NCBI GenBank assembly: GCA_947456965.1
Contig: CANGTU010000016.1
Coordinates: 1 to 64,000 of the forward strand
Direction: 5' to 3'
Length of the DNA: 64,000 bases
DNA from: Flavobacteriales bacterium
GTDB taxonomy: Bacteria > Bacteroidota > Bacteroidia > Flavobacteriales_D > Sanyastnellaceae
Shown: in pieces, positions 35,113-44,998 of the stretch
How positions within the stretch are numbered: position 1 is the stretch's first letter
Layout of the letters: each line of letters starts with the position of its first letter
Notes under the pieces: model-generated
What the model was told of the DNA's origin: nothing
Seen by the model: only the letters and a program-made list of their open reading frames with translations
Databases searched by the model: none
Position numbers and translations under genes: made by a program

Positions 35113-37725
35113 TTACCTGACTACGATGCGCACCCGGTGCATCCGCCCCTGATCGTCCGTCTGGCTGCAGAGATACCACCCACTCTCCAGTCCGGAGATG
35201 GTTTCATATACCCCTTGCCGGATTGGCATGCTCCGCACCAGGCGACCAGTGGAGTCGAGAATCCGGAGGTTACCGGATACCGGACTGCGGAATGTGAACT
35301 GCCCATCCGACGGATTGGGGAAGGCGAGCAATGCAAGGCTCTCCTTATTGTCCACAAATATTTCATCATCTACAATCACGCAGTAATCTTCGACCTCACC
35401 ATATTCGATGCTGCCGCATGGAACGGGGAGGTCGCCGCCTCCAAACTGACTGAAGTAGGACATAGAAACCCGGAAGCGAATATGACCAGGTGTCACAGTG
35501 GCCGGCACGGTAAAGGTTCCACTCACTGTAGTCGTGGTGGATGTTTCGGGATCAAACACAAGCTCTTCCGTAGCAAATTCTCCATCTGAATTCCAGTCAG
35601 CCCAGACCTTGAAATACTCGGAGTAGGCAAAGCCTGCAAATCCCGGTGTGCAGGAAATAGGGTAGGTGTTGCCGGGCTGCAGAGTGGTGCTGAGATCCGT
35701 GAAGTCTTCATATCCTCCATCTGATTCGCTGGAATTGATCAGATCATGGATAACTACTTGCTCAATCCATTCGGCATTGGCGCCGCCACTCACGGTGCAG
35801 TAGGTGATGATATCGCAGGATTCGCAGCCGCCGGTATAAATCATGATCTGCAGGGGATCCGGGGCACTGCCCGAATCGCAGTTGGTGGAAATGGAAAGGG
35901 TATAAGCGGAACACGTCTCCAGATCAACGAAGTTGAAACTTGTGCCGGTTACATTTTCATAAACGACTTCATCGGCTCCATCAGAGAGGGTGAGGGTGTA
36001 GGATTGGACACCGGTCACGGCTTGCCAGCTTACCGATGCGGTCGTTCCTCCAGCCTGGGCCTGAACGCCGGACTGAGGATTCTCACAGCATCCTTGGGAC
36101 ACGAATACCAGTGGCTCCGACCATTCGCTTTGGCTGCCTTCGCAGTTGGATTGTACCTGAGCTTCATAGAGGGTGCAGGTCAGCAGGCCCTGCACGAGCG
36201 CCGAATTGTCGGCAATGTTGCTCATCTCCTGCCAGTCCGGGGCGCCCTGCTGACGATAGCGCAGGTTGTATGATGGAGTGCCGCTGATGGCATTCCATGA
36301 AAACTGAGCTTCACCGGCCTGGTTTGTTTCGGCCGCAGCCACGCTGAAGGGAGGAAGACAGGCCTCATTGCTGCATTCAGCGAGGAGGAGGTCGAGGCTA
36401 TTGCGTAAGTTGAGCCGTCCACCGGTCACGCATTCAGTCGTGAGATTGCTCACGGCATCGGTGCCGTTGAAGATGTAATCACGCACTAATGCGGCAGCCA
36501 GCGCAGGATCCGAAAGGGTGATAGCCGCCAGCGAATTGCAGGGTGCGCTGTAGAGAAGGGCCACGGCTCCGGCCACGCAAGGGGAGGCAAAAGAGGTTCC
36601 TGAGGTATTGCTGTAATTGTTGTTGCCTGCCAGATATACATCGGCTCCCGGTGCGCCCAGATCAATGGTGGTCTGTCCGTATCCGCTGAATGTGCGAACG
36701 TCGTTGTTATTCGTAGCTGTAACGGCGATCATATATTCACTAGGACAGGCCGTGGGAAGATCGCCCACAACGTCAATGTTGACGTTGCTGTTGGACGTGG
36801 CACCGCAGCTGATTACACCGTGCACTCCGAGGGTGTCATACATGGCACACCAAAGTGGAGCATTCGCGGGTTGGCCATTGTCAGTTCCCCATGAGCTGTT
36901 CGTGGCCACAACGAAGGCGCCGCGCACGCCACCGGTCTCATTGAAGAGCTGACGCATGATCAGCGGATAGGTATAGGCTTCTATGACGTTGGCCTCCGAT
37001 ACGCTGCCAAGCTGGACCTGCATGATCTTGACATCCCAGTTGACGCCGGTTATACCCGTGCTGTTGTCTCCTTTGGCACCCAGCATACTGCTCACTTGCG
37101 TGCCGTGGTTACTCGTACTGAGATTGTCAGTTCCATTGGTTACATTGTATCCGTCATAGTCATCCACATACCCGTTCAGGTCATCATCGATGTTATTATT
37201 CGGAATTTCACCTTCATTGACCCAGTGATTGGGAAGAATATCAACCTGATCCCATTTTGCGCCCTGAGGCTCCACAACGCAGACCACAATTTCTGCACCG
37301 AGGGGGGTGAGTCCACCTGTCGTAATGTCCCAGGCGAGATCGGAATCGATATCGCGGTCATTACTTTGAAGGTGATGCCATTGGTTTCCGAAAAACGGAT
37401 CGTTCGGGATATCCCGGGTCGCCACGATATGGTTGGCCTGAGCAACGGAAACACCCGGTGTGGTGCGAAGAACATAGAGGGCTTCCTCCAGCGTAAGATG
37501 CGCGGGTTCGAACGTAGCATGCCAGGCGCGCATCGGTTCACTGATGCATTTTACCACGCTGAATCGCGGAAGGATGCCCAGACGCAGCCGGATATCCGCC
37601 TCCACGGTTTCTGCGCGAACGCCGGGTTTGAGCTGGAACAGCACTTCGCCGGGAACGACGGCGGCTTGTTGGGCAACGGCCATGGTGGCCAGGAAAAAAG
37701 TGACGAATAAGGTAATTGGTCTCAT
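35113..37725 (-). CDS. Subtilisin-like (S8) T9SS protein with altered catalytic Asp
   Basis: 870 residues: signal peptide 1-19, an I9-like prodomain (about 25-100), the S8 domain (about 125-435), two fibronectin III-like repeats, a GEVED domain (YFKVWADWNSDGEF to EYGEVEDYCVIV) and a type A sorting domain (LLAFPNPSDGQFTFRS). In the S8 domain His207 (NHGTQVSSML), the oxyanion Asn276 (TNSSWG) and Ser378 (GTSFASPCVAG) are present. The position of the catalytic Asp reads VVCVVEPQGAKWD, with Glu152 (codon GAG at 37270-37272) instead of Asp. Activity may be reduced or lost, or Glu may substitute. It is probably a secreted or surface protein; promoter not clear. Confidence 0.87.
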   Translation of the reverse strand: MRPITLFVTFFLATMAVAQQAAVVPGEVLFQLKPGVRAETVEADIRLRLGILPRFSVVKCISEPMRAWHATFEPAHLTLEEALYVLRTTPGVSVAQANHIVATRDIPNDPFFGNQWHHLQSNDRDIDSDLAWDITTGGLTPLGAEIVVCVVEPQGAKWDQVDILPNHWVNEGEIPNNNIDDDLNGYVDDYDGYNVTNGTDNLSTSNHGTQVSSMLGAKGDNSTGITGVNWDVKIMQVQLGSVSEANVIEAYTYPLIMRQLFNETGGVRGAFVVATNSSWGTDNGQPANAPLWCAMYDTLGVHGVISCGATSNSNVNIDVVGDLPTACPSEYMIAVTATNNNDVRTFSGYGQTTIDLGAPGADVYLAGNNNYSNTSGTSFASPCVAGAVALLYSAPCNSLAAITLSDPALAAALVRDYIFNGTDAVSNLTTECVTGGRLNLRNSLDLLLAECSNEACLPPFSVAAAETNQAGEAQFSWNAISGTPSYNLRYRQQGAPDWQEMSNIADNSALVQGLLTCTLYEAQVQSNCEGSQSEWSEPLVFVSQGCCENPQSGVQAQAGGTTASVSWQAVTGVQSYTLTLSDGADEVVYENVTGTSFNFVDLETCSAYTLSISTNCDSGSAPDPLQIMIYTGGCESCDIITYCTVSGGANAEWIEQVVIHDLINSSESDGGYEDFTDLSTTLQPGNTYPISCTPGFAGFAYSEYFKVWADWNSDGEFATEELVFDPETSTTTTVSGTFTVPATVTPGHIRFRVSMSYFSQFGGGDLPVPCGSIEYGEVEDYCVIVDDEIFVDNKESLALLAFPNPSDGQFTFRSPVSGNLRILDSTGRLVRSMPIRQGVYETISGLESGWYLCSQTDDQGRMHRVRIVVR

Positions 37726-37831
37726 ATCCAGATGTATACAGGTTTCAAGCGCAATATCGGAAGGGTTGGAGGTAAACCACTGCCGGAATATGTGTAACCA
37801 AGAATTCCGGTTTTACCCTACCCCTCAGGTG

Positions 37832-37872
37832 CATAACACAGCCATAACATAAGGGTCATACGACCGTCACAA
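37832..37872 (+). promoter_or_regulatory. Pho-box-like 11-bp direct repeats upstream of the phosphate locus
   Basis: CATAACA occurs at 37832-37838 and 37843-37849. GTCATAC (37855-37861) and GTCACAA (37866-37872) follow. Within each pair the repeats start exactly 11 bases apart, the 7+4 spacing of PhoB boxes. The sequence at 37853-37870 matches about 12-13 of 18 positions of the E. coli Pho box. It ends about 20 bases before the -7 element of the porin gene. Confidence 0.5.
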
Positions 37873-37891
37873 ACAGGCGGTGCTCTAAGAC

Positions 37892-37899
37892 TACGTTTG
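37892..37899 (+). promoter_or_regulatory. Bacteroidota -7 promoter element (TACGTTTG) for the porin gene
   Basis: TACGTTTG is a perfect TAnnTTTG, 21 bases before the ATG at 37921 and downstream of the Pho-box-like repeats. Confidence 0.6.
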
Positions 37900-37920
37900 G
37901 CGCCGCAATTTGTTACATCT

Positions 37921-39138
37921 ATGTTACGCGTCCTCCTCACCGCGCTCGTATTTGCCTGCCTGTCGGGTGCCGGGAGGGCTCAGATTGCAGCGGCTGATCC
38001 GGCTCCCCAGGCATCTCAGGAATCTTCACCGTGGTACAGGACCATCAGCTTGCGTGGTTATACTCAGTTGAGATATAATGGGTTGTATCAGACTAACCCC
38101 GAGCTGGGATGCGAGCAGTGTGACCGATCGTGGGGTGGAAATGGCGGGTTCTTTATTCGCCGGGCACGCCTTATCTTCAGCGGTGACGTTCACCCACAAG
38201 TGGCCATATACATTCAATTTGATTTTGCCTCTAACCTATCGTCCACAAGCCTCCACGGCCTGCAAGTTCGCGATGCCTATTTTGACCTGGCGCTGGATAA
38301 GAAGAAGGAATTCCGGATCAGGGCCGGACAATCCAAGGTTCCGTTCGGTTATGAAAACATGCAGAGCTCCCAAAACCGTTTGCCTCTGGACCGCGCCGAT
38401 GCACTGAACAGCACGGTTCCCAACGAGCGGGATCTCGGGGTTTTCTTTTATTGGGCCCCTGAAAAGGCGAGGAAGATTTACCGCGAGTTGGCCCGCCGTC
38501 CGAATAAGGGCTCAGGCGACTATGGCTGCTTCGGAATCGGTTTCTACAACGGTCAATCGGCGAACCGGCCGGAACTCAATGAATCACGTCACCTGGTGGC
38601 CCGTCTTACCTATCCTATCACCTGGGGAAATCAGGTTCTCGAGCCGGCGATACAGGCGCACAAGGGACTGTATACCCTTCCTTCCGATAATGTATCATCG
38701 GGAGTGGGCGTGGCCGATGACAACACGTATCGCGATGACCGGATCGGCGCCACTATATCGCTGCAGCCGCGTCCTTTTGGCATTCTGGCAGAATACAACG
38801 TCGGGCACGGACCGCAGTACGACGCCGCCCTGGATTCCATCGTGCTCCGCGACTTGTCCGGCGGCTTTATCACGCTCTCCTACATGGTCCAATGGCATGA
38901 CCAGTTCATTACCCCCTTCTTTCGCGGACAGTATTATGATGGGGGTAAAAAAGTGGAGCGCGATGCAAGGTCATATAAAGTGAATGAATACGAGTGGGGG
39001 GTAGAATGGCAAATCAACCAGGCCGTGGAGTTCACGGCGATGTACACACACAGCATCAGGGCCTATGAAGATAACCGGACCGAGGGCAACCGTCAGACAG
39101 GGGACCTTCTGCGGCTCCAGCTCCAGGTGAACTATTAG
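37921..39138 (+). CDS. Porin O/P family outer-membrane porin
   Basis: 405 residues from the ATG at 37921, giving the signal peptide MLRVLLTALVFACLSGAGRA; a TTG further upstream would lack a proper signal. The mature protein is a beta barrel with RGYTQLRYNGLYQ, FFIRRARLIFSGDVHPQVAIYIQFDF and RAGQSKVPFGYENMQSS, the hallmarks of phosphate-selective porins O/P. It should let phosphate or polyphosphate cross the outer membrane. It is upstream of DUF47 and PiT genes and behind Pho-box-like repeats, which supports a phosphate role. Confidence 0.88.
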   Translation: MLRVLLTALVFACLSGAGRAQIAAADPAPQASQESSPWYRTISLRGYTQLRYNGLYQTNPELGCEQCDRSWGGNGGFFIRRARLIFSGDVHPQVAIYIQFDFASNLSSTSLHGLQVRDAYFDLALDKKKEFRIRAGQSKVPFGYENMQSSQNRLPLDRADALNSTVPNERDLGVFFYWAPEKARKIYRELARRPNKGSGDYGCFGIGFYNGQSANRPELNESRHLVARLTYPITWGNQVLEPAIQAHKGLYTLPSDNVSSGVGVADDNTYRDDRIGATISLQPRPFGILAEYNVGHGPQYDAALDSIVLRDLSGGFITLSYMVQWHDQFITPFFRGQYYDGGKKVERDARSYKVNEYEWGVEWQINQAVEFTAMYTHSIRAYEDNRTEGNRQTGDLLRLQLQVNY

Positions 39139-39255
39139 CCCACATCACCAATGTAACCTCTGAGTTAAGAATCAACCTGACACCGAAGACCACGCCACAC
39201 CAACCTTAAAATTGCCACGAAATTGAGCTCACGTCAATCCAAGCTACCCCGCCGC

Positions 39256-39903
39256 ATGAAGATCAGCAAGTTGTTCTCGATGTTCACCCCGAAGGGATCC
39301 ATCTTCTTCAAGCTGTTCGCAGAGGATGCTTCCAACCTCACGGAGATGTCAAGAACGCTAACCCTGCTGGTGCATGAATCTGACCAGAAGAAGCGGGAAG
39401 AACTCATCCGCCACATTGCCGAACTGGAGCACCGGGGCGATGAGATTACCCATCAGGTATTCGTGGAACTGGGCACTACGTTCATCACACCATTCGATCG
39501 GGAAGACATCCATTCACTGGCTACGGCACTGGATGACATTGCCGATTATATCCACGGCACGGGCACACGCATTCAGCTCTACGGCGTGAAGGAATTCACG
39601 AGCAGCATGAAGAAGATGGCGGACATCATCGAGCAGCTTACGCACGAGATTCAGGCTGCGGTGATCTCTCTCGAAAATCTGCGCAATCCCGAAGTGTGCC
39701 GTGAGGCGGTCGTGCGAATCAACTCCCTGGAGAACCATGCAGATGACGTGTTTGATGAAGCCATCGCCAGGCTCTTTGCCGAAGAAACAGATGCCATCGA
39801 ACTGATCAAGGAAAAGGAAGTCCTTTCGAATATGGAAACGGCCACCGATAAGTGTGAAGACGTGGCTAACGTGATTGAAACCATCCTCGTGAAAAACTCC
39901 TAA
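39256..39903 (+). CDS. DUF47 (PhoU-like) phosphate transport regulator
   Basis: 215 residues from the ATG at 39256 (MKISKLFSMFTPKGSIFFKL); a TTG 33 bases upstream is less likely. An all-helical protein with HIAELEHRGDEITHQVF and LENHADDVFDEAIARLF, the repeated PhoU-like metal-binding helical hairpins. DUF47 proteins are usually encoded next to PiT transporters and modulate them. The PiT gene follows after nine bases, so they are co-translated. Confidence 0.92.
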   Translation: MKISKLFSMFTPKGSIFFKLFAEDASNLTEMSRTLTLLVHESDQKKREELIRHIAELEHRGDEITHQVFVELGTTFITPFDREDIHSLATALDDIADYIHGTGTRIQLYGVKEFTSSMKKMADIIEQLTHEIQAAVISLENLRNPEVCREAVVRINSLENHADDVFDEAIARLFAEETDAIELIKEKEVLSNMETATDKCEDVANVIETILVKNS

Positions 39904-39912
39904 TTCCCGAAG

Positions 39913-41112
39913 ATGATTACACTGCTCGTTATCGTCATTGCCCTGGCCCTCATCTTCGACTTCATCAACGGATTCCATGATGCGGCGAATTCCATCGCCA
40001 CCATTGTATCCACCAAGGTCCTCACGCCTTTTCAGGCAGTGCTGTGGGCTGCTGTGTTCAACTTCGTGGCGTTTTTCATTTTTAAAGATCATGGCGTGGC
40101 CAATACCATAGCCAAGACTGTTGTGCAGGATTTTATCACACTGCCCGTTATTCTGTCAGGACTTGTTGCCGCGATCATCTGGAATCTGCTCACCTGGTGG
40201 TTCGGAATTCCCTCCTCCTCCTCCCATACCCTGATCGGCGGATTCGCCGGGGCAGCTATCGGAGCTTCGGGATTCGACGCCATCAATGCTGAGCCGGTTA
40301 TCAAAACGGTGAGCTTCATTTTCCTCGCTCCGCTGGTGGGCATGATCATGGCGTTCATCATATCGCTCTGGTTCCTGCATTCATTCCGCAAAGGCCCCGT
40401 GCCCAAAGTGATTTCCGGTTTGGTTATTCTCGCTGGTATCATCATTCTGGCCATGAACCTGGAGACAGATCCGGACAAGCTCAAATCGCACTTCGACTCC
40501 TATGCAATGAAGGTGATCTTCTATTCAAAGAATTTCAAATGGATATTGCTCACCATGGTCGTTTTCATTATGGCCTTCTTCACGCTGTACCTCTCAAGTC
40601 TCAATACGAGCAAGGCTAATATGTGGTTCAAACGGCTGCAGCTCGTTTCTTCCGCGGCATTCAGTATTGGCCATGGGGGTAATGACGCCCAGAAGGTCAT
40701 GGGAATTATCACCGCAGCACTTATTGCCAGCGGCAGCATCACGGACTTTGAGCAAATGCCCGTATGGGTTCCGCTGGCCTGCTATGCCGCCATTGCAGCA
40801 GGCACCATGAGCGGGGGATGGAAGATTGTGAAGACCATGGGAACGAAGATTACCAAGGTGACCCCATTTGAAGGGGTTGCTGCCGAAACAGCTGGAGCCG
40901 TTACCCTTTTCCTCACAGAAGCGCTGAAGATTCCGGTGAGTACCACACACACCATCACGGGCTCCATCATTGGTGTGGGGGCTACCAAACGCCTCTCTGC
41001 CGTGCGCTGGGGAGTTACGGTAAATCTGCTCTGGGCCTGGATACTCACCATTCCGGTAAGCGCTCTCATGGGAGCTCTCTTCGTGAAAATGGCCCAGCTC
41101 GCCGGGCTCTGA
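39913..41112 (+). CDS. pit: PiT-family inorganic phosphate transporter
   Basis: 399 residues, about ten helices, an inner-membrane phosphate:cation symporter. The signature repeats are seen in DFINGFHDAANSIATIVSTKVLTP and FSIGHGGNDAQKVMG, with GFAGAAIG and PVSTTHTITGSIIGVG. Its stop directly abuts the stop of the convergent murF-alr gene. It completes a phosphate uptake set with the porin and DUF47. Confidence 0.93.
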   Translation: MITLLVIVIALALIFDFINGFHDAANSIATIVSTKVLTPFQAVLWAAVFNFVAFFIFKDHGVANTIAKTVVQDFITLPVILSGLVAAIIWNLLTWWFGIPSSSSHTLIGGFAGAAIGASGFDAINAEPVIKTVSFIFLAPLVGMIMAFIISLWFLHSFRKGPVPKVISGLVILAGIIILAMNLETDPDKLKSHFDSYAMKVIFYSKNFKWILLTMVVFIMAFFTLYLSSLNTSKANMWFKRLQLVSSAAFSIGHGGNDAQKVMGIITAALIASGSITDFEQMPVWVPLACYAAIAAGTMSGGWKIVKTMGTKITKVTPFEGVAAETAGAVTLFLTEALKIPVSTTHTITGSIIGVGATKRLSAVRWGVTVNLLWAWILTIPVSALMGALFVKMAQLAGL

Positions 41113-43569
41113 TTATTCCCGGATATATACTCTCCGCACGCGCTGACCAATCGTTGTCAGGATCTCATAAGGGATTGTCCCGTTCCATGATGAAAACTCA
41201 GCCAGTGGAATATCGCGGCCAAAGAGTTCAACCTGTTCTCCCTCCTCACAAGGAATTCCGGTGAGATCGATCATTGTCATATCCATGCATACACGCCCGA
41301 TGATCGGCGCGCGCTTGCCACCTACCGATACAGCTCCTGCTCCGTTGCTCAAAACGCGTCGCAGCCCGTCGGCATAGCCCAGCGGAATCACACCGATCTC
41401 CATATCCTGAGATGCCACAAACGAGCGCGAATAACCGACGCTCTCACCGGCGCGAATATGTCTTTTCTGTGAAATGGTACTGATCATTCTGATCACCGGC
41501 TGAAGCGATCGCTGGCTGCCAGATGCAGATACTCCGTAAAGCCCGATACCCAACCGCACCATATCCAGCTGATAATCGGGAAAGCGTTCAATTCCACCAG
41601 TGTTCAGCACATGGCGCAGGAAGGGCTCCTGCCGCACTTTTGCAATCATCGCACAGGCCGTCGTATACCGGTTGAGCTGCTCATGCGTGAATGCATCGTG
41701 CTCCGGACTCTCCGAGGCTGCGAGATGGGTAAATACAGAGGCTACTCGCAAGGATGGAATGTGACTGAGTTCTTCGAGCATTCGAGGTACATCGGATGGA
41801 TCGAAGCCGAGGCGATGCATACCGGTGTCAATCTTGATGTGCACTGCACGCGGCTCGGTATGTTCTTCACGCTGCAAGGCTTCGCGCCATGCCCCCAATA
41901 TCCGGAAACTGAAAATCTCAGGCTCCAGCCGATGGCGCAGCATGGTGGAGAGACTTCCCGGTGAGGGATTCATCACCATGATGGGCAGCGAAATACCGGC
42001 CTCCCGCAATACCACGCCCTCATCAGCGTAAGCCACAGCAAGGTAGTCCACCTTACTGAACTCCAGCAGCGCAGCGGTCTCGCGAGCACCGCTTCCATAT
42101 CCGAAAGCCTTCACCATAACCATGATCCGCGTGCCCGGGTGGAGCCGGGATTTGAACACGTTGAGGTTGTGACTGAGTGCAGCCAGGTCTATTTCAGTAT
42201 AGGATTCATGCGATTTTTCTTCAAGCGCATGAACCAGACGCTCAAGGCGGTACTCACGTGCTCCCTTGACCAGCATGGCCACGTGCTGCGGTGGATGGGA
42301 TACAAGGTGAGCCTGAAGTTCTTCCGGACTCAGGAAGTGGTGCACGGGAAGTGTGAAGAGGTGAAGTGCCGAATGGATATGCGACCCAATTGTATAGACT
42401 TCTCCGATTCCGGCAGATACCAGAAGCTCATTCACACGGCGGTAGAGCTCCTCCGGGGATAATCCGGATTGGGGGATGTCGGTGATGACCGCGCGCAATG
42501 GCCTCCGCTGGGCATGGTGACGCAGAACATCGAGGGCAATACGCAGAGAGTCCAGGTCGGCACTCCAGCTGTCATTGACAATGACGGAGTCGCCTGATCC
42601 CTTAACGATTTCTGTTCGCATCGGCAGTCGCTCCAGACGAAGTATCCGTTCGGCGATCCGTTCAGGCGCATAGCCGAGTGCCAAAAGCACGGTAAAGCAG
42701 CACAGGGCATTTTCCACCGATGCGTGATCAGTGAAGGGCAACACAAACGTCAGCGGCAAGCCTTGAACCAACGCCTCTATTCGGGTTTCGCGAACCATCT
42801 GGCGGAGATCGGTTACCCGGAGATCGGCCGTATCGCCGCGGCCCCAGCTCCAGACCCGCGTGCCGGCAGCACGCAAAGCCACAAGTACAGGTGTGACCTC
42901 GTGCTGGTCAGCAGGCGCGATGACCACCGGACACGCATCAAACAAAATGGCTTTTTCCTGCGCAATCTGGGCGCGGCTGCTGAAGTGCTCAGCATGTGCT
43001 GATCCGATCGTGGTGAGTATGCCGATCGTCGGACGGATCATTCCACGCAGTGCCTCCATCTCGCCCGGACTGGATATGCCCGCCTCAAAAATTCCCAGCG
43101 TATGCTCGGTATCGAGGTTGAGCAGCGAAAGGGGTACACCGAGCTGGGAGTTGTAGCTTCTCGGGCTTCGTGCAATGGTGTAGTCATCGGCAAGCAGGGT
43201 GTTGAGCCATTCTTTCACAATCGTTTTTCCGTTGCTGCCCGTAATACCTGCGACGGGGATATCGAACTGTGCGCGATGAAATGCCGCAATCTGCTGAATC
43301 GCTGCGAGCGTGTGGTGAACACGGAGCACTGCTGCATCATGAGGGAGGTCCACGTCCTGATCGACAAGGAAACTGCGAACACCCAGACGGTAAGCATCGG
43401 CAACAAAGCCATGCCCGTCGCGGTGATCACCCCGTATGGCGGCAAACATCGCCCCGGATGGCTGTACGATCTGCCTGGAGTCGGTGGCCAGATGAAATAC
43501 CTCATTTCCGTGGTCATGCATCAATTCACCATCGGTGATGACGGCCAGCCTGGCAAGTGAGTACCTCAT
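41113..43569 (-). CDS. Fused MurF ligase and alanine racemase
   Basis: 818 residues. The N-terminal half (1-450) is UDP-MurNAc-tripeptide:D-Ala-D-Ala ligase, with the ATP loop GITGSNGKT at 108-116. The C-terminal half (about 455-818) is PLP-dependent alanine racemase, with the PLP-lysine motif [28 protein letters not shown] and [15 protein letters not shown]. It makes D-alanine and attaches the dipeptide to the peptidoglycan precursor. The fusion is typical of Bacteroidota. The MurF half lacks some usual ATP-ligase motifs clearly readable here, so its activity is less certain than the racemase. ATGA overlap with tdk shows coupling. Confidence 0.92.
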   Translation of the reverse strand: MRYSLARLAVITDGELMHDHGNEVFHLATDSRQIVQPSGAMFAAIRGDHRDGHGFVADAYRLGVRSFLVDQDVDLPHDAAVLRVHHTLAAIQQIAAFHRAQFDIPVAGITGSNGKTIVKEWLNTLLADDYTIARSPRSYNSQLGVPLSLLNLDTEHTLGIFEAGISSPGEMEALRGMIRPTIGILTTIGSAHAEHFSSRAQIAQEKAILFDACPVVIAPADQHEVTPVLVALRAAGTRVWSWGRGDTADLRVTDLRQMVRETRIEALVQGLPLTFVLPFTDHASVENALCCFTVLLALGYAPERIAERILRLERLPMRTEIVKGSGDSVIVNDSWSADLDSLRIALDVLRHHAQRRPLRAVITDIPQSGLSPEELYRRVNELLVSAGIGEVYTIGSHIHSALHLFTLPVHHFLSPEELQAHLVSHPPQHVAMLVKGAREYRLERLVHALEEKSHESYTEIDLAALSHNLNVFKSRLHPGTRIMVMVKAFGYGSGARETAALLEFSKVDYLAVAYADEGVVLREAGISLPIMVMNPSPGSLSTMLRHRLEPEIFSFRILGAWREALQREEHTEPRAVHIKIDTGMHRLGFDPSDVPRMLEELSHIPSLRVASVFTHLAASESPEHDAFTHEQLNRYTTACAMIAKVRQEPFLRHVLNTGGIERFPDYQLDMVRLGIGLYGVSASGSQRSLQPVIRMISTISQKRHIRAGESVGYSRSFVASQDMEIGVIPLGYADGLRRVLSNGAGAVSVGGKRAPIIGRVCMDMTMIDLTGIPCEEGEQVELFGRDIPLAEFSSWNGTIPYEILTTIGQRVRRVYIRE

Positions 43570-44183
43570 GATTTACTGGTTTTGCCGGGATTCTGGCGAC
43601 TTTTCCGGTCTTCCATGGCGCGATTGAATGCCTCCCGGGAAAGGGGTACATAACTCTCTTTTTCACCGAGATGTACAAGTGAATCGCCTTCGGTATGACG
43701 GTAAGAGTACTGAGCAAGATTGCCGGTTTCCACACAGATGGCGTGTACCTTGGTGACGAATTCTGCAATGGCGAGCAGATTGGGCATGGGGCCGAACGGA
43801 CGTCCCTGATAGTCCATGTCCAGGCCCGCTACAATTACCCGGATACCCATATTGGCGAGCTGGTTGCAGACTTCAGGCAGGCCCTCATCAAAGAATTGCG
43901 CCTCATCAATGCCCACCACCTCCACGTCGCTGGCGAGGAGCAGAATCTGGGACGAGTGGTTGACCGGGGTTGACCGGATGGCACTGTCATCATGACTTAC
44001 CACCTCGCTCTCACTGTAGCGGATATCCAGTCCGGGTTTGAAGATCTCCACTTTGAGCCGGGCGAACTCGGCACGGCGGAGCCTCCGGATCAATTCCTCG
44101 GTCTTGCCGGAAAACATGGACCCGCAGATCACTTCGATCCAGCCCATCCTGCGCCCGCGGGTAATCGTGTTTTCCAGGAACAT
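43566..44183 (-). CDS. tdk: Thymidine kinase
   Basis: 205 residues from the ATG at 44183 ([20 protein letters not shown]); a TTG 12 bases upstream falls on the promoter and is rejected. It phosphorylates thymidine in dTMP salvage. Seen: the P-loop [15 protein letters not shown] and [12 protein letters not shown] with the catalytic Glu. Typical zinc-binding Cys pairs are not conserved: only one Cys (AICVETGN) is visible, so this form probably lacks the zinc site. It is first in a unit with murF-alr (ATGA overlap). Confidence 0.92.
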   Translation of the reverse strand: MFLENTITRGRRMGWIEVICGSMFSGKTEELIRRLRRAEFARLKVEIFKPGLDIRYSESEVVSHDDSAIRSTPVNHSSQILLLASDVEVVGIDEAQFFDEGLPEVCNQLANMGIRVIVAGLDMDYQGRPFGPMPNLLAIAEFVTKVHAICVETGNLAQYSYRHTEGDSLVHLGEKESYVPLSREAFNRAMEDRKSRQNPGKTSKS

Positions 44184-44192
44184 CTTTCGATC

Positions 44193-44200
44193 CAAAGGTA
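44193..44200 (-). promoter_or_regulatory. Bacteroidota -7 promoter element (TACCTTTG) for tdk
   Basis: Minus-strand TACCTTTG, a perfect match, lies nine bases before the tdk ATG at 44183. Confidence 0.62.
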
Positions 44201-44249
44201 AGAAGGGCCAGGGGCGGTCCCAGCCAACCGGATGGTGCCCCCGAATGTG

Positions 44250-44257
44250 TAGGTTTG
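44250..44257 (+). promoter_or_regulatory. Bacteroidota -7 promoter element (TAGGTTTG) for the YebC gene
   Basis: TAGGTTTG, a perfect match, lies ten bases before the ATG at 44268 and 25 before that at 44283. It is divergent from the tdk promoter. Confidence 0.6.
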
Positions 44258-44282
44258 CACTTCCGGAATGAACCGGTTATCC

Positions 44283-44993
44283 ATGGGACGGATTTTTGAA
44301 AAGCGAAAGCACAAGATGTTTGCCCGCTATGACCGCATGGCCAAGGCATTCACCCGAATCGGAAAGGAAATCGCCATGGCCGTTAAGGCCGGTGGTCCGG
44401 ATGTGGCATACAATCCCCGCCTGAGGCAGGCTGTCGCCAATGCCAAGGGCGTGAATATGCCCAAGGACCGGGTAGAAGCTGCCATCAAGCGCGCGGTAAG
44501 CAAGGATGCCAGCAACTTCGAGGAGGTGGTTTACGAGGGATACGGGCCACATGGTGTACCCATCCTGGTTGAAACAGCCACCGATAATCCAACGCGAACA
44601 GTGGCCAATATTCGGATGTATTTCAATCGGGCAGGAGGTCAGCTTGGTAACTCAGGCTCGCTCTCTTTCATCTTCGAACGCAAAGGTGTATTTCGAATAG
44701 CGGCAGATCAAATCCCCGATCCCGAAGGCCTTGAGCTGGAGTTGATTGATGCGGGATTGGAGAGTATGGACAGGGAGGAGGGTGAGGTCGTGCTCTACAG
44801 CGCATTCTCAGATTTTGGCAATATGCAGAAAGCACTCGAAGACCGGGGTATTGCATGCACCAAGGCAGGTCTTGAGCGTATTCCCAATGCGTATGCTGAG
44901 CTGAATGAAGAGCAGGTGGATGAAATACTGGAACTGGTCGAGCGTATCGAGGAAGATGATGATGTGCAAGCTGTTTATCACAACCTGAAGTAA
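44283..44993 (+). CDS. YebC/PmpR-family protein
   Basis: 236 residues from the ATG at 44283 (MGRIFEKRKHKMFARYDRMA), the usual N-terminus in Bacteroidota; an ATG at 44268 is possible and closer to the promoter. Conserved VANAKGVNMPKDRVEAAIKRA, VYEGYGPHGVPILVETATDNPTRT and GGQLGNSGSLSFIFERKG identify the family. Members act as transcriptional regulators or, more recently, in translation of difficult sequences. The small lipoprotein gene follows after five bases. Confidence 0.92.
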   Translation: MGRIFEKRKHKMFARYDRMAKAFTRIGKEIAMAVKAGGPDVAYNPRLRQAVANAKGVNMPKDRVEAAIKRAVSKDASNFEEVVYEGYGPHGVPILVETATDNPTRTVANIRMYFNRAGGQLGNSGSLSFIFERKGVFRIAADQIPDPEGLELELIDAGLESMDREEGEVVLYSAFSDFGNMQKALEDRGIACTKAGLERIPNAYAELNEEQVDEILELVERIEEDDDVQAVYHNLK

Positions 44994-44998
44994 GATTT

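Noticed and set aside
39139-39255. Gap between porin and DUF47 genes
   Set aside because: Looked for a small gene or promoter; only TAAAATTG, two mismatches in context, was seen, so I do not call a promoter.
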